Source of the DNA: Arctopsyche grandis | Taxonomy: Eukaryota > Arthropoda > Insecta > Trichoptera > Hydropsychidae | Direction of reading: 5' to 3' | Length of the DNA stretch: 64,000 bases | Assembly: GCF_051622035.1 (NCBI RefSeq) | Contig: NC_135367.1 | Coordinates: 6,732,501 to 6,796,500 of the forward strand | In this document: in pieces, positions 10,406-25,400 of the stretch | Numbering within the stretch: the stretch's first letter is position 1 | How the letters are laid out: each line of letters starts with the position of its first letter | The notes under the pieces: generated by a model | What the model was told of the DNA's origin: nothing | What the model saw: the letters and a program-made list of their open reading frames with translations, nothing else | Database searches by the model: none | Position numbers and translations under genes: made by a program

Positions 10406-13400
10406 CTAAAAAAAAATTCGAAATTAATAAAACATGATGCATGAAGTATGATATTAAAAAATAGCAACTGAAATACCTGCTAATAAATACATTACACCAG
10501 TCACAAGCACAGCACTGATTTGATGTTTACACACTCCGAAAGCTCCAACTAGTGCTGCACTGCCCAGTACAATTAAACACACCAGAGCGCAAGAAATGGA
10601 GAGATTTTGCATTCCTGTTATAGAATAGTAATACGAAGTATATAGATTAAATGCATAATGAACTGAATTTAGTGAAAGTGTCAGTAAATTAATTCTCACT
10701 GTGTTGCCAATCAGCTCTTGGTTCATCACCGCGTGCTGCTTCGGTACCTCCAGCTAAATAATTGACACAAGAATGTGCTTTAGGAAATCCAACTCTAGAC
10801 AGCAACATTATTTCTTCTTCTGCAAATACATTTTAATAATATAATACACGTAGCTAATATCAAGGTCCACTTTACGGCACAAACTCTTGATGAATACTCG
10901 AAAAATGAACTCGTACCAAAGCATACCAATGCTTTGGTACGAGTTCATTTTTCGAGTCTTCGTCAACTCAGAGTTTATGCCGTAAGAGCCACATATCTAA
11001 TATATTTTTTAATTTAATAGCGAAAGGGTGCTAATTAATTAAAATTTAATTTTGACCATTTTCATTTTCATAATAATAATTCACATCCATAACTAATATA
11101 TCAAATTATTTAACTTTAATCAAACGTACAAGTGTATGATATTTGACGTATCAGTATTTAAAAAAAGTTAAGATATACCAAGTTAAAAGTATTCGAAATA
11201 AAGTTAAAATTATTCGATACAAAGTTAAGGTGTACCAAGTGAATAGCAAGTATTCGAAATAAAGTTCCGTGCATTTAGTGAATACTATTAAAAATAAAGT
11301 TCAATAATATACTCATTATACATATATGTATGTATAATAGTTAAAATGGAAAACAATTTATTACCTGTTAAAGTCACACAAAGTGTCCAAATTCCACCAT
11401 TCATTGGAACCAAGAAAGTATTTCTGACATATTTATTTTTCTGATTTTTGTGCACCACCTGTAATAAATTACACAATTATTAAAAAAAAATTTCAAAAGG
11501 GATCAATTTTAGAAGTTAAAATTTAAAAACAATCAAGCTTGTGTAAGGTCACGAAATATAGAAGAAAAACTTATTTGCTATTGGTTGAATGGTAAAGATT
11601 TTTAGGGCGAAAATAGATTGAGTGATATGTGGTACGTGTTTTTTTTTTTTTAGATACTTTCAAACATGCAAAAAAACGCAGCACCCCTACCCCATATTCA
11701 TGGTACACAGTCCCAAAAATCACCTCCTGTAGTGTTTTCGGTGATATTTTATTCTTATATTTATCCTTGCTTGACAGTGACCGATAACGGTGAATCCCAT
11801 ATTTGAAGAAATGTAGGAGGAACTTGTCGGTTGCATATGGATATGCATACACGTGCGACCTCCCAAACATATTTATTCTGCACGTGCACAGCGGGAAGCC
11901 AAGGGTACATGACGTCCCATACTACTCAGTTCGCCCTTAAGCAGACACACAGAGTGGTACGTGGCACGTGCTTCTTTTAGATAGTTTTGCAAATTTTTAA
12001 AAAGCTTAGTCTATACCGTTACGTTCCGTCCCAAAACTCTCCCCTGAAGTGTTTTCGGTGATATTTTATCTTTTAAACATCATCGATTGATAGCGATGAT
12101 TTCCATATATGAAGAAATATATGAGAAACTTGTCGAAATAATAAGAACGTACAACTCAATAATGACATGCAGACACGCCAATCACAGCTGTAGTCTTCCT
12201 AGACGTGCCGCACCCTTGAGTGTATTTTTACAATTAGCTACTTCATTGCCGTACGCTCACCGGTGGGCGCTTGAGCTAGGTTCGAAATCACCAATCGTCC
12301 ACCCGTTGGCACATGGTCACTATACGTTAAATTAAGCTTAAATTAATTTCGGTTTCTTTACAACGACATCTATGAATAGTTTTTAAAACTAATGACATTA
12401 AAAAAATCAATTTTTTTAAATATATAATATTTGAAAGAGGTGTCTACAAGAAGATGCGGCGAGAAGTGCTACATAGGCAGCTTAATGAATGCTTTAATAT
12501 TTGTTTGTTGTCATTTTCAGAAAAAAACGTGAGGGAAGAAAATAAATTTAATTCAAAAACTTTTAATTGTCTTTAACATATCGGTAAAATATGTTAAAAG
12601 AAAGCAATACGTTGAGAAAAAAATATTTTTTAGAAACTATTCAGGACAACAACACACTGAGTGGTATGCGACGCACGTCACTGGTTTGTAAACAGTGAGT
12701 GTTCCGTGACCATAAACAGTGGGTGTTCTCCAAACCGAATTAGGGTGAAGTTGCACGTACAGAATGCCTATATTTGGGAGGTCACACGTGTATGCATATC
12801 CATATGCAACCAACAAGTTTCTCCTACATTTCTTCAAATATGGGATTCACCGCTATCGATCACTGTCAAGCAAGGATAAATAAAATAATAAAATATCACT
12901 GAAAACACTCCAGGGGGTATATGGACTAAGGGTATTGCGTTTTTTTCGCATGTTTAAAAATATCTAAAAAATAAAACATGTACCACGTACCACGCAGTGT
13001 GTTTTCGCCCTCAAGCTCTTATTGCTTACAAGAAGAACGAAAACATGTCGACAACATTTGAAATACCGGTGTTTGAAAATGTCAAAACTTTATTTGTGGA
13101 GCGGTCTCCGGCTCCATGTGTTTTTATTGGAATACCGAATATACAACAGTTCTCAATAAAGTTTAAAAATAAAACTAATAAACATATTTTTATCATACAA
13201 TATTGATTATAAACACAAATTTATATGTACATACGTATATTGTACGCCTATCATATTTATGTAACCCGTTTTCATTATGTCATTAACTCACATTATATTA
13301 GTGTATTCAGAGCAAGTACCATGTCATTGACATATTTTGTAGACGTAAGTACACTATGACTATTATCGATTTTTTCCAACAAAGCAAATTTACACGAATG

Positions 13401-16400
13401 CAAATTCATGTACACACACACCTAAGTGTGAATTGATCAATTTATAAAAAAAGCTCAAACTTCAAATATGTCATTATATTTAACATTTGTTACTTTAATA
13501 GTGAAGTAAAATTAATCGAAGAGTAATTGAATAAACACCAGTCATTCTTTAGTAATAAATAGCATGAGATATTATACACAAAATTACGTATAATAAATAA
13601 TCTTATTTGAGTTGTTCACTCACTGGACTAATTTAAGTAAACCACATATGTATGTATAGCTAATTAATTTACATATGAAAACACTATGCAAATTAAATAC
13701 AAGCTAAGTGGAGTATATGTATATGTATATGTAATAAATGTTCGACACGAAAAATGGTTCAGAGACGAGATATGACTTTTCTTATAGATTTAAATTCTAT
13801 TGATAACTGGCTTATATTAAACGAATTTTTGTTATTAATCCACAAGAGTTTTAATGGAATTTTATTTAATTCTTATATAAAGATAATTTAATATATTATC
13901 CCAATTAATTCAATTCAGATTCGTGTAAGTACGAGTAAATACTAGTATGAGCTTTTTGCTCGTAATTTTACCGATTTAAAGTTCAGCACACTTCCAATTA
14001 ACACTTTTAAACGAAAACAATAAATAGTGTGGTCAGAACACTATCCCAATAAACATATTTCAATAGAAAAAACTCAATATAAAATAGTATTAACAGTGGA
14101 AAAAAATCCCAAGTGAAAATACGTACTTTTGACTTTTGATTTGAACTGGACGACTGTTTAAAGAGATTTGAAAGCTGAAAAGTACTAAAAATAGAAGATA
14201 AAATACCCAACTATAGATTCCAATATTCATTTTGAACAGGAAATTGACAGATTTTGAGACATCGACCGAACAACACCAAGGTATAGAAAAATCGCGTGAT
14301 TTAAAAAACACATACATATATCTCCGAATCTCGAGCTAATCAACATTTTTTTTTAGTAGATTCGTGTTTAGTGGACATATATGTATCTATAAGAAAAGTC
14401 ATATCTCGTCTCTGAACCAAAAAAAAGTCGTCATTTGTCGAACAGTGTAATCAATCAAATTGGAACGCATACTGAATGTATAAAAACGACAAATTATATA
14501 AAATGAAAGACAACTGTGCATATTTGTGTTGTTTCACTGTGAAAAATATCAATAAATGTTACACTTAGCTAATATTTTCGATGAAACCGATACCTAAAAA
14601 GCTTTCAAAGCTTTCAATTCCAGATGGTTCTCTATTTCGACAAGAACTAAATATTCCCGTTTAAGGTAAACATATACTGAGATGTTGGAAATTGATACCC
14701 AATCGAGTTTCAGCTCAAACAATATGTGTGTGTATGTATTCTTTAATATAATACATCTACTTCTTATCGAGCTATTAATTCTGAAACTTATTTACATATA
14801 TTCAGGACAACATTAACACGTTGAATAAGTAACATAATATTATGAAAAAAATTACATTTATGTAAAAACAAAAAGTATATGAAAAATGTGTCGAGTTTTT
14901 CTACATAACTTGTATTGTAAATAAGATATACTCAAATTCATTTACGAAGACTCATTTAAATCGCTCGTGTTGAAGGTTGCAGCTGGCACCAAGTAGACCT
15001 AGCGCGGACACATCTGTTTGACTCGGCCAATGTTAATACTGCAGGTTTATTTCAATAACTTAACATCCATGCGATGCATTTTATTGTGATATGGTTCACT
15101 TTCAAATTTTTGTCTTTAATGGCAATGGAACTTTAACCCGTTGCACTTATTACAGAGCTGTGGGGTTGGAGTCAGAGTCGTAAAAAGTCAATCGACTCCG
15201 ACTGCATTTTATTATTTTCTTTATTATGGTATGTATCAACTAGAGTCTCCAATTTTATTGAAGTAAATTTACAAATAAATTGAAATTTAATAACCATGAA
15301 TTTAAATTACATTATAAATAAAATCATTAAATTGTGCGCATATTGATATGCGGTGGCCAAAACTGATTTCCTTTTGTCATTTTTTTAACAAATTGATTTG
15401 GTTGTGTGTGAAATTCGCACATTACGATCGCGCACACGAGAATTACTGCCAAGAAAATCGCGAAGATGGAATATCTGGCACACGAGTTCTAATTAGTATG
15501 ACAGTTCGCTTTTGTAACTATTATGGAATTATTGGGTGCCGTGATCGAGATTATAGTGGCGTGTGTGAGATCAATTTGTGCGGAATAATCACCGAACTAC
15601 GAAATTTATACACATACATTATGAATGTACTTACTTTTCATTACAAATAATTCAATAAATTGGGTTACATGTCAATTTTTAGTGATTTTTTTTAATTTCT
15701 TAATTTTTTATATTTTGAAAATCGCTATTATTTTAACTAATAATAATATTATACGTTTGCAAGAAAATTAAGTATTAATAAAATCGTCGAGAAGGTAAAT
15801 TTTGAACCTACTCCACAGCCCTGATTAATTAGTAAATACTTTTTCTTATTCTTTATTTGTTTTGACGTAAAACATGTCATTTTAACCTGCTTATATTTTT
15901 TTAATTTTGTAAACTTTTTGTGTACACACCAAGCTATGGCCACTAGAGCCATATTTGAGCCAAGTTTATATTTTGGGCGTGAATCTTTTATTCCCCTTTT
16001 CCTTTCCATCCGTTCAAAATATGACAGCAATATCAATTTATTGACTGTTATTCATCCATTATACAATATCGAAAAAAAAGGTTCACGTTTTCACGTCTCC
16101 CGTAGCCATCACTGGTACATACCCAAAGAAGCTTTTGATCACTTTTATTTTTTTTAAATAATGAAGCGAACTTGGAAAAAATGACGATTTTCTGAAAACA
16201 ACGCTCCCCCTATACAAACACTCTCTGCTAGGACGGTGCACTTTGTATGGGAATTTATGACTAAAAGGTCACTTAAGATTCTTGTTAACCCTTTGAATGC
16301 TGACCAACGCCCATCGGCGTTTTGCATGGGTCTGAAAAACAAGTCCATGGGTCTGAAAAGCGCCGATAGGCGCTGTATGTTGAGAATGTTCAAAGTAAAC

Positions 16401-19400
16401 AAGAATAATACCCGCTAAGCCTTTCCATATACCATTGAACATGGGTCGTATAATCCGTGTCAATGTTTATAAAGACTGGTTTACACCGGAATTTCTGAAT
16501 TTATAACCACAGCAGAATCACCCGATGGAAATCCCTAACTGCTGATTATTTTAGATTGTGGCTTGGCATTTAGATTGTGAGCATTACATTTTAACAACAA
16601 TGCAGAAGATGGAACTAGTTTTGGAAAAATACATTCATTAATAGACTTATTTTGTTTATATTATATTGTTGCAAGATATATTAGAGAGTCTAAACACACC
16701 TTTAATAAACTCGAAATCCTCGGCGGTAGTTATCTAGGGGTTGTTTGGTTTAGCTACAATTTTTGTACCTGGTTTATATTGGATTTATAAATAATTGCAG
16801 TTGGAAATGTGTGACAGGCTTTCAACAGAAAAGACGTCAGCAGTCAAAGGGCTGGTTAGTCAAAACTTATCATAATGGAACTAATCAAAATATTGCAGTA
16901 GTTGAGTATAGAGCGTTTATTTTCATTTAGAAAAAAAGTTTATGATGAAAACAAAACGACTATTTCATCGAGATAAATCGATTGGTTCTACATCCATACA
17001 TATCTCTATACTGGAGTATAAAGTAGGTATACTGAATTAAGCCTCGGCATTTCAAAAAACACACGTCGCGTATCTGTTGCGTGATTGTCCCATTGCAAAG
17101 GTCGTGTCATCTAAATTTGCACATGGTAATCCGACCCAACCGGTACGACTTTGAAAATCGTTCGAAGCGAAGAAGAGGCACGCAAATTTCAAAAACGTCT
17201 ATTTCGCGAAGGTCGGTCGACCTCAAAACTGTCGTGTCACCGAAGGGGTTACAATAATAATAATGATAATAACGTGCACAATGTATCAAACGAGCAATTG
17301 TATACAGGGTGGGGTGTATGATCGTTAGCCAACAAATGATCGTGCCGTAGGGCCGTTATTATTACAATGTATTACAATAGTCATCATCGCTGCAAAGGAA
17401 ACAAGGATTTCCCAGAAATCGAACTAGTCGCTGTTTATGCTTCGTTTGTTCCGAGTTCGGACGCATTAGTGCTCGATTTGACTCTTTAACCCTTTGGTTG
17501 TCTAAACATTTTGATGATTGAGTGAGAGTTTGTCAATTTGTCGTAGTACTACTCTTTTTAGTAGGTCTTCTTCAAAATGAAGAAGTCCAAAACTAATGTG
17601 TGAATATTCATTTATACCAGTACAGCTCAAGTCGGCAACATGTGTACGTGACCGAAACAGAAACAGAAGTACATGTTTACGAAGGTTCGGTGATTATTGG
17701 TCACAAAGCGCTTGCCCAAAAGTAACTAAAATCTGTATAACGGAACATCTGGTAGCCGAAAAGTCCATCATACTAACGAGAACTTGATTGCCAAATATTC
17801 CGTATTCGCGATTTTCATGGCAAAAATTGTCTTTTGGGCGATCGCAATGTGACTAATAATCAAATTACCGTTTACGAAGTGTATCAAGCAGAACTGCTTT
17901 TCTTCAACCATTGTGGAAATATTCACGCATAGCGTGACGTCGTTGTGGTGAGTGCACCCGTACGAATAAAAGTGAATATATTTTCAGAAATTTCATATTG
18001 TGACAATATTTACTCGACAATACAACACAAGCCATAGCCAGCAGTATGGCTCGGTGGTTGCGTTTATGTTTAGCACCGAGAGGTTACCGGGTCCGATCCC
18101 ATGCTAATCTTTAATACTTCTGGACTTGGATATTTGTGACTCTAATTCGATCATTTCTTATCAGAGTTTGCCAATTTATCTGATTTCATCCATGGATCCG
18201 GATTTCTGTTTCATTCATTCATTTCATGGATCCGGAGTCCTGTTTCAATTCCGGATCCCGATTTATTTTTCAGTTCCAAATCCCGATTTGTTTCTCAGTT
18301 CCGGATTCGGAATTCTGTTTCAGTTCCGGATCCAGGTTCCTGTTTCAGTTCCAGATCCCGATTTCTTTTTTCAGTTCCGGTTCCGGATTCTTTTTCCGTT
18401 CGGGATCCAGACTCCTGCTTCAGTTCCGATTTCAGATTCCTTTATATGTAAAAAAAACATTAATTTCTGATTGGCTATCGTTAAATTTTTTTTCGATTCA
18501 AATAAATATAATAAAAAACAAATGAATGTTTACTATTAGATTAACCATGTTTGAGCGGTTTATATTACAAATACTGAGCGAAGCCGGGTAAAACCACTAA
18601 TAAATAAATAACTTAAAAAAATGTTTCGAATACTGAACGGATGACTACTACCCAGTGATTCTCCTCATAATTTTCATACTTATGATTAGTCTTCAGCGGT
18701 TGATGGATGCATTTCAAATAACAATATACCGCTCCATTAGTATTCAAAGTAAAAGAGCATTATTTTTCTAAGAAATTGACAATAGTGAACCATTTTTTTT
18801 GCGAAAAGCATCCTTCCAACACCGATCTTTGCTTATGACGCCATGAACGAAGCATTCGATCCTAACCGCAAACATCGATATATCGTGGATTGGCAGCCAA
18901 AGGGTTAGGGGCTAAAGCGTAACAATGGAACTCAAATATACGACATATCGTGCAAAGTACGGACTTGAACCTCGATAAAATTAAAGAAAATTCATTCACA
19001 GCATGGAACGAAAATTTCAAGACCGTTGCTTGCGATTGAACAGCCCTGGTATCGGTGCTTTCTTCAGAGTCATCCCACACCCGATCGATACCATAATGGT
19101 TCTGTGGGAGGAGAGGAGATCCCGCTCTTGCTGTAAATCATCACTATGACTTAATTAACATCCCATATCGGAACGTGGTGCCGATTTTACAGCTGAAATT
19201 TGTTCTACGCAAATGCGACTAATCGTGGAAATTTATTACGGTTTAATATGTCTATGAATTCTGTATGAAGTGTGTGGTAACATCTGTTAAGCCCCAACAT
19301 GTTATATTCCAATGGATTCGGTATGATCCCGAAATGGTATTAAGACACATATATCGCGTTCTTTGAGCACGATAATGATAATTTCCATAAAACCTACATA

Positions 19401-22400
19401 ATCAATCAGGGCAAAGTTTTAAATATTGCAACAAATAAGGACTGAATGTAATAATGATAACACTACTTTTCAATTGCTGGTTTTGGATTCGATTTGAATA
19501 CAGTATTTGAAATTGATTTTAGTTTTGATTTTTTATTCAATCAATCATGCACACTCGTCTTACAGATCGTTTCAATGCAACGAGTAGGATTGCTATACCG
19601 GTATACCGGTTTATTGGTAAATAACGGTAAATTTTAAACTATTTTCTCGTTAATTAAATACATATACAGGCATATTGTGACATAATATTACATAAAAAAT
19701 CAATGCAAATGACGTATTGTAGATTAGCTTGTCTGGAATTTGTTTAATTTCGGTATTGAATGTGGCAATTTCAAATAGATTAATTCACTGACAACATAGC
19801 CTAACAAAATCAGACCAGATGGTTGTTTCAATTATGATCGAAACTTTCAAATCGTCCTAACTTTAAATAAATTAATATGATTGGCTAAAAATAAAAACAA
19901 TATTTATTACTAGCTGAACCCGGCATGCATTGCAATGCCACAATGACGCATGCAATTCCCGTTCCCGTTTCCGTTTTTCCCGTTCCCGAGTTAAAGTCGT
20001 GGTAATCTAACTTATCCAGCGTTTAACAGCGGCGAAACGCAGGTGGCGAACACATTTGAAATTATTCAATTTTTTGTTTATTTTACCCTAACAACGCAGG
20101 TGAACATTTGAAATTATTGCGTTGCAATGCCACTCATTCCCGTTTTTCCCATTTCCGTTCCCGTTTTTGGGTGATTTTTTTACATAAACCATCGCGGACA
20201 TACACACTATAACTCCTGTAAGATTCATCGCAATCGGTTGAATGGTATAGGAATATAGCATACGTGACAGTCAGACAAAGAGACAAACATTTATTTTTAT
20301 ATGTACATTTTAGGATAAGTAACCACATACAGTAATCTAATAAACAAAATATTGACTTAATCTATGTTTTTTTTTTAATTTACCGGTAAATACCGGTAGA
20401 TACGGGCAGTAGGAAAAATCATTTACCGTTTTGTGAAATTTGACGCTAAATTGCAATCCCTTGTGACGAGTGTCCTATCAAGAAATATCTATTATAAATA
20501 CATAATTATTACATATTTTTACATTCAACTCGACATATACGGTCAAACATTGTAAGCATTATACAAAGCAAATACATCCACAGAGATATCTATGGAGAAA
20601 TTTCTAGCATTATACAAACCAGCTCAAATTTTGCGAGAAATATGACAAGATGGCTTATTTGTTGGAAAAATCATTTACCGTTTCCAATCAAATTAGATAA
20701 ATTGACAAACTTTGAAAAGAAACGATTGACCTTGGAGTCATATATCCAGCAACAAAGCCAGGGATAGAACTATGATGCTATTGTATAGGTTGGTAAGGTA
20801 TAAACACACGTAAAGCTGTATGCAAAATGTATGCTAGCGTTGGTTTGTTGATGAGGTTTAGAAGAAGGGTCATCGCGTGATAACCTTAGCCTGAATTCCT
20901 CACTTGAAAGCTTTTCCGTAAATTTTCACGTCAATTTCCCTTTGAGCCGGAATAAATACGGGGAAATTGATTCACAAAACCTATAATCAACCGACACTTG
21001 TGAGCGTTTCCTGAAATTTCATAACTTACTTACAAATCGATTCTCGATTATGATACGACAGGTAGAAAAAAATTTCAAAATATTATGATTACAACAGTAT
21101 ACAAAAAAAAAACAACAATGAATAAAATGTATTTTTAGAATAAAGTGAGTCAGTTATTTTACTCAAATTGGTATTAAAAAATTTGAATATTATATTGAAG
21201 CGCTCCGAAGGGAGAGGGCACGGCCTGTCTCTTTATAACACACGAACCGACAATTAAACTATTTTCGTGATCGCAAAATTTAACGGGTATAACATTTGCC
21301 GCAAAATAACGTGTCATCATAATTCAAGCGAATCCCATTATATGTAGATATGATGTGAAAATTTTTTTCTAACGATAATTTTCTAGAAAATAGAAAATTG
21401 AATAATTTTTCAACACGTTGGAAATTGATGGATGGATATAATGTTCGAGATAAAATCGAGAGGTGGGGATTAAGCGCTCGGGCTGCTTTTAAGTTGATTA
21501 TTATTTGAATAACGTTCGACGTAGTAAAAAGGGCGAGCAGATCCCATCTAGGCGAAAGTCCTGCGAGAAAGTTTTCTTAATCTTTTTAGAGCTAGTAAAG
21601 CTTCCAAACTTATCGATTCTAAGAGTAGAGTCAACATACAAGCGGGGGAAAAACGAGACACGAATTTACGATGGATCAAAATACACTTTTGGGGTAAGAG
21701 ACCAAACCAGAAATAAGAAAATAAAATACCCACTCGCGAAAAACGTACGGATTAATCTGTATTTATATAATCAAGCACGTCAACAGTACTGCACGGAAAA
21801 CACCACTTCTATTCATACTATACACCACCGCCTGTTACCGGCACGTTCATACTTGTTTTGGACGAGTGCTAGGCAAAATTCGCCGACATATACACAGGGC
21901 CGCGACTAGGAGTTTGGCCGCCTGTGTGCAAATTTAAATCAGCGTTTATATAAATCATATTATTAAAAAAATTAAGCACATGCGAGTAGTGCAAAAATCC
22001 TACCTTGTGATAAATATTGTGTGAGAAATATAGTTTTGAAAATTTTAATCACAATAAAAATTAACCAGGAAAACAGACAGAAAACCAAAACGCTTAGTTC
22101 TGAATAGAACCAGACGACAAGAGATACTGAACTTTTTCAAATTCATTCATGAAAATATAGTGTTTTTACCCCCAATCCCACATCTAGGACATTATCCTTT
22201 CGATAACCAACCAATAGTCAACATTCTTGAAGAAATACATCTGGCAGTCGCTAATATAATAGAACATAAAAGACTCTATGCGAACCGAAGCTATACCTGC
22301 TATCCCGTTATTTCCCCGAATATACAGTTCGGGTGTGTTAAAAGTTGTTACATGCAACAGCAACTCAAAAGTATAAAACAAGACAACAAACATGCATTTT

Positions 22401-25400
22401 ATAAAGTACAAAGTCTTGTTTCATATATATAAGGAATATTATTTTTTCGACTCTCATTTCTTTCGGCCGCCTTTATATATCGGCCGCCTGTGTGCGTTGC
22501 ACATATTTGTATATATGGTAGACACGGGCCTGTATATACAATATAAGGCGCCGGGTTAGATCCCACGAGCTGAAAAGAATTTTCCTGAGTACATATGTAG
22601 TGCTGCTGGTCAGATTATGATATTTTTGACTCCAGGTCGATCGTTTCCTATCAGAGTTTGCCAATTTTCTCTGATTTTCATTATTGAAACGGTTCCCGTT
22701 TAAAATTGGCTTAACATCCTTCCTACCTACTATGTCACCACTATTTGAGTATGATTAATGTACAATAAAATTTGTGTACAATTCATAGATGTCTGGTTAA
22801 TTTGCGAGTTTTTCAGTGTCTCGTAATTCAACGACTTGTAATAAAAATGCTGCATTGTTTGTAATTGGCCAGGAAGGCACATTGGGGTTTACCTGTAAGG
22901 CCTTCCTGGTATATATATGTAAAAAATAAATAAATAAATATAGAGCGATACCATCGAGTCAACATTGCAGCAATATGACGTTTTCGAAAATATTCATATG
23001 CAACACTATCATTAGAACAGATGCACTCGCCACTATGACGTCACATCATGTGCGAATGCTTCATGCGTCATACGTCACATACAAATTACGGAACATACGT
23101 ATATATGTAGGCTTGAGCTGTCTTGGTATAGGCGAACCTTTATTCACCGGTTTTTCAAACGATGGGAAATAGTTTGTTTTACATTTGTGATGAAATTTTC
23201 ATCGCACGTGTGCTGTTTCAAACTGAAACTGAGAATTTGAAGGCGCGAAAGTCCCAGTTTGCGCGTTAGTCAAAACGAACACGAATACGGCCATGAATTA
23301 TTAAGAAATACTCAAAATATCCGCACAAAAGCGGGGAAACACAAGCCAAAAAGTAAGACAACGCGTTTCAGCAACAATTCAATAATTCCTAAAACCGGCA
23401 AATTCATGCAAGTGTTTAACGATCGCACGCTAGACTAGAGAAATTGCATATGAATGATAACTTGTCAATATATCGATCGAGTATATTTCATTAGCTGCCA
23501 ATCACAGTTAAAGCAATTTAAATCCAATTACAGGTCGGCTTAGAACGACAGACATAAATCGATACAAGCATCGTGTTAATATAATATTGTAAACATTGTT
23601 AGATGTATTTGGGGCATTTCAACTGAATGGCGAAAGTTCACAACCGACATTCCGATTTATATTAAAAATTCTCGTGCATAGTAAATTAACCATTGTGCGG
23701 CAATAACGAATAATTTGAACGCAATTTGGGCTTGTTGCTTTGTTAGTTCCAAAATAATGTTATAAATATATACAATATATTTTTATTTATTTATTTTATT
23801 TTATTAAACATTAATTACAATTAAACATAAATTAATACATAACGAAAATAATATACTCATCAATTATACATTAAAAAAATGCATTTGAACATAAACATAA
23901 ATACATCAATACATAAACATAAAAAATAGCATTTAATAATAACAGATTAAGTAAAAATATCAAATAAAAAATATAGCATAAGGAATGCCTTGCACCTACA
24001 GCCAGTTCCAATAAATATGTTAGAAACAACTACAAATACAAAACATCCCTATAAGGCCCAAATGGAAGAGAGTTAATCAAAATTTCACTCATAAATCACA
24101 ATCAATCATGAAAACAATGATGAGCGCAGACTACCAGATAAATGGGTTAGAGTAATTTCCAACAATTTACGCTCACTAAGGTGGAAAATATCACATTCAG
24201 TCTCGGCAGCAACGATTTCATTAAGAAGTCGAATAGCTCTTGGAATAGGAGCCATTCGAAAAAGTACTGTGCGGGCAGGAGGTACAGCCAGCAAATGATG
24301 ATGTCTACCACGCACATAGTGATTAGGGACATAAAGTCCCAACTGCTCCAGCAACAACGGGCATGACGTATTACCACGTAAGAGCAGGAGAACGAAACGA
24401 ATATACATGTATCAGTGGTGTATATCGAATGGCTCCTATTCCAAGAGCTATCCGACTTATCAATGAAATCATCATTGCTGAGTCTGAATGAGATATTTCC
24501 ACCTCAGCTAGCGTAGGTTATCGAAGATTATTTTAACCTATTTGTCTGGTAGCCTGCGCTCATCATTGTTTTCATCGTTGAATGTGATTTATGAGTGGAA
24601 TTTTGTTCTTCTCTTCAATTTGGGCCTCGCAGGGATGTTTTGTATTTGCGGCTGGTTCTTATATATTGGTGCTGGCTTATAGGTGAGAGACATTCCCTAC
24701 TTTGTATTTTATTATTTGATATTTTTACTTTATCTGCTATTATTATAATGCTATTGTTTTTTTATGCTTAGTACAAATGTATTTTTTGTCTTTGTATGTA
24801 TTTATATATTTTTATTTTGGTCATATCTCTGTATTTTTCGAGCATTGTTGGCCACAATGGTCCAAACTTAAACTTAAAATAAAAATAAACAAATAAAAAA
24901 TATGTCAAGAACATTTCAAAGCCTCGTTATTTGTTTCCGCGTGCTCGGCACTGATTTGAGCGAATACTCTTGCGAGCCAAATCCCTTGGCATATTTGTAC
25001 TCAAAAAGCTATGAAAATATGTGCTATTTTAACAAAAAAAAAAGTTTAGAATGCTGTTAGATTGACTCAAATCAGATGTTTCTTAGCGAAAATCTCATAA
25101 ATGTTTGAGTAAATTAAGAATGTTTTGTCAAAAACGAAACGTACAGAACTGAGACGCTGAGTCCGTGCAAGTGAACGACGCGGCGGACAATACCATGACA
25201 ATGCACTACCTCAGGTAGGGCTGATTCCGGTTTCCGAACTTTGCTAATCCAAATGTACAATATCAATATGGACAACGATTTGGATTGAATTTTTGGATTG
25301 AAGATTTTAGGGGGTTAGTCTAGTCCCTTTAATCCAATGACGGAATGCTACCGGTATGTTTGTATGTATGTATATATTAATTTAGTGAGCGGACAAGAAG

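Noticed and set aside
18126..18525. Two overlapping plus-strand ORFs with repeated Pro-Asp-Phe-rich peptide
   Set aside because: They are frames of the TTCCGGATCC minisatellite.
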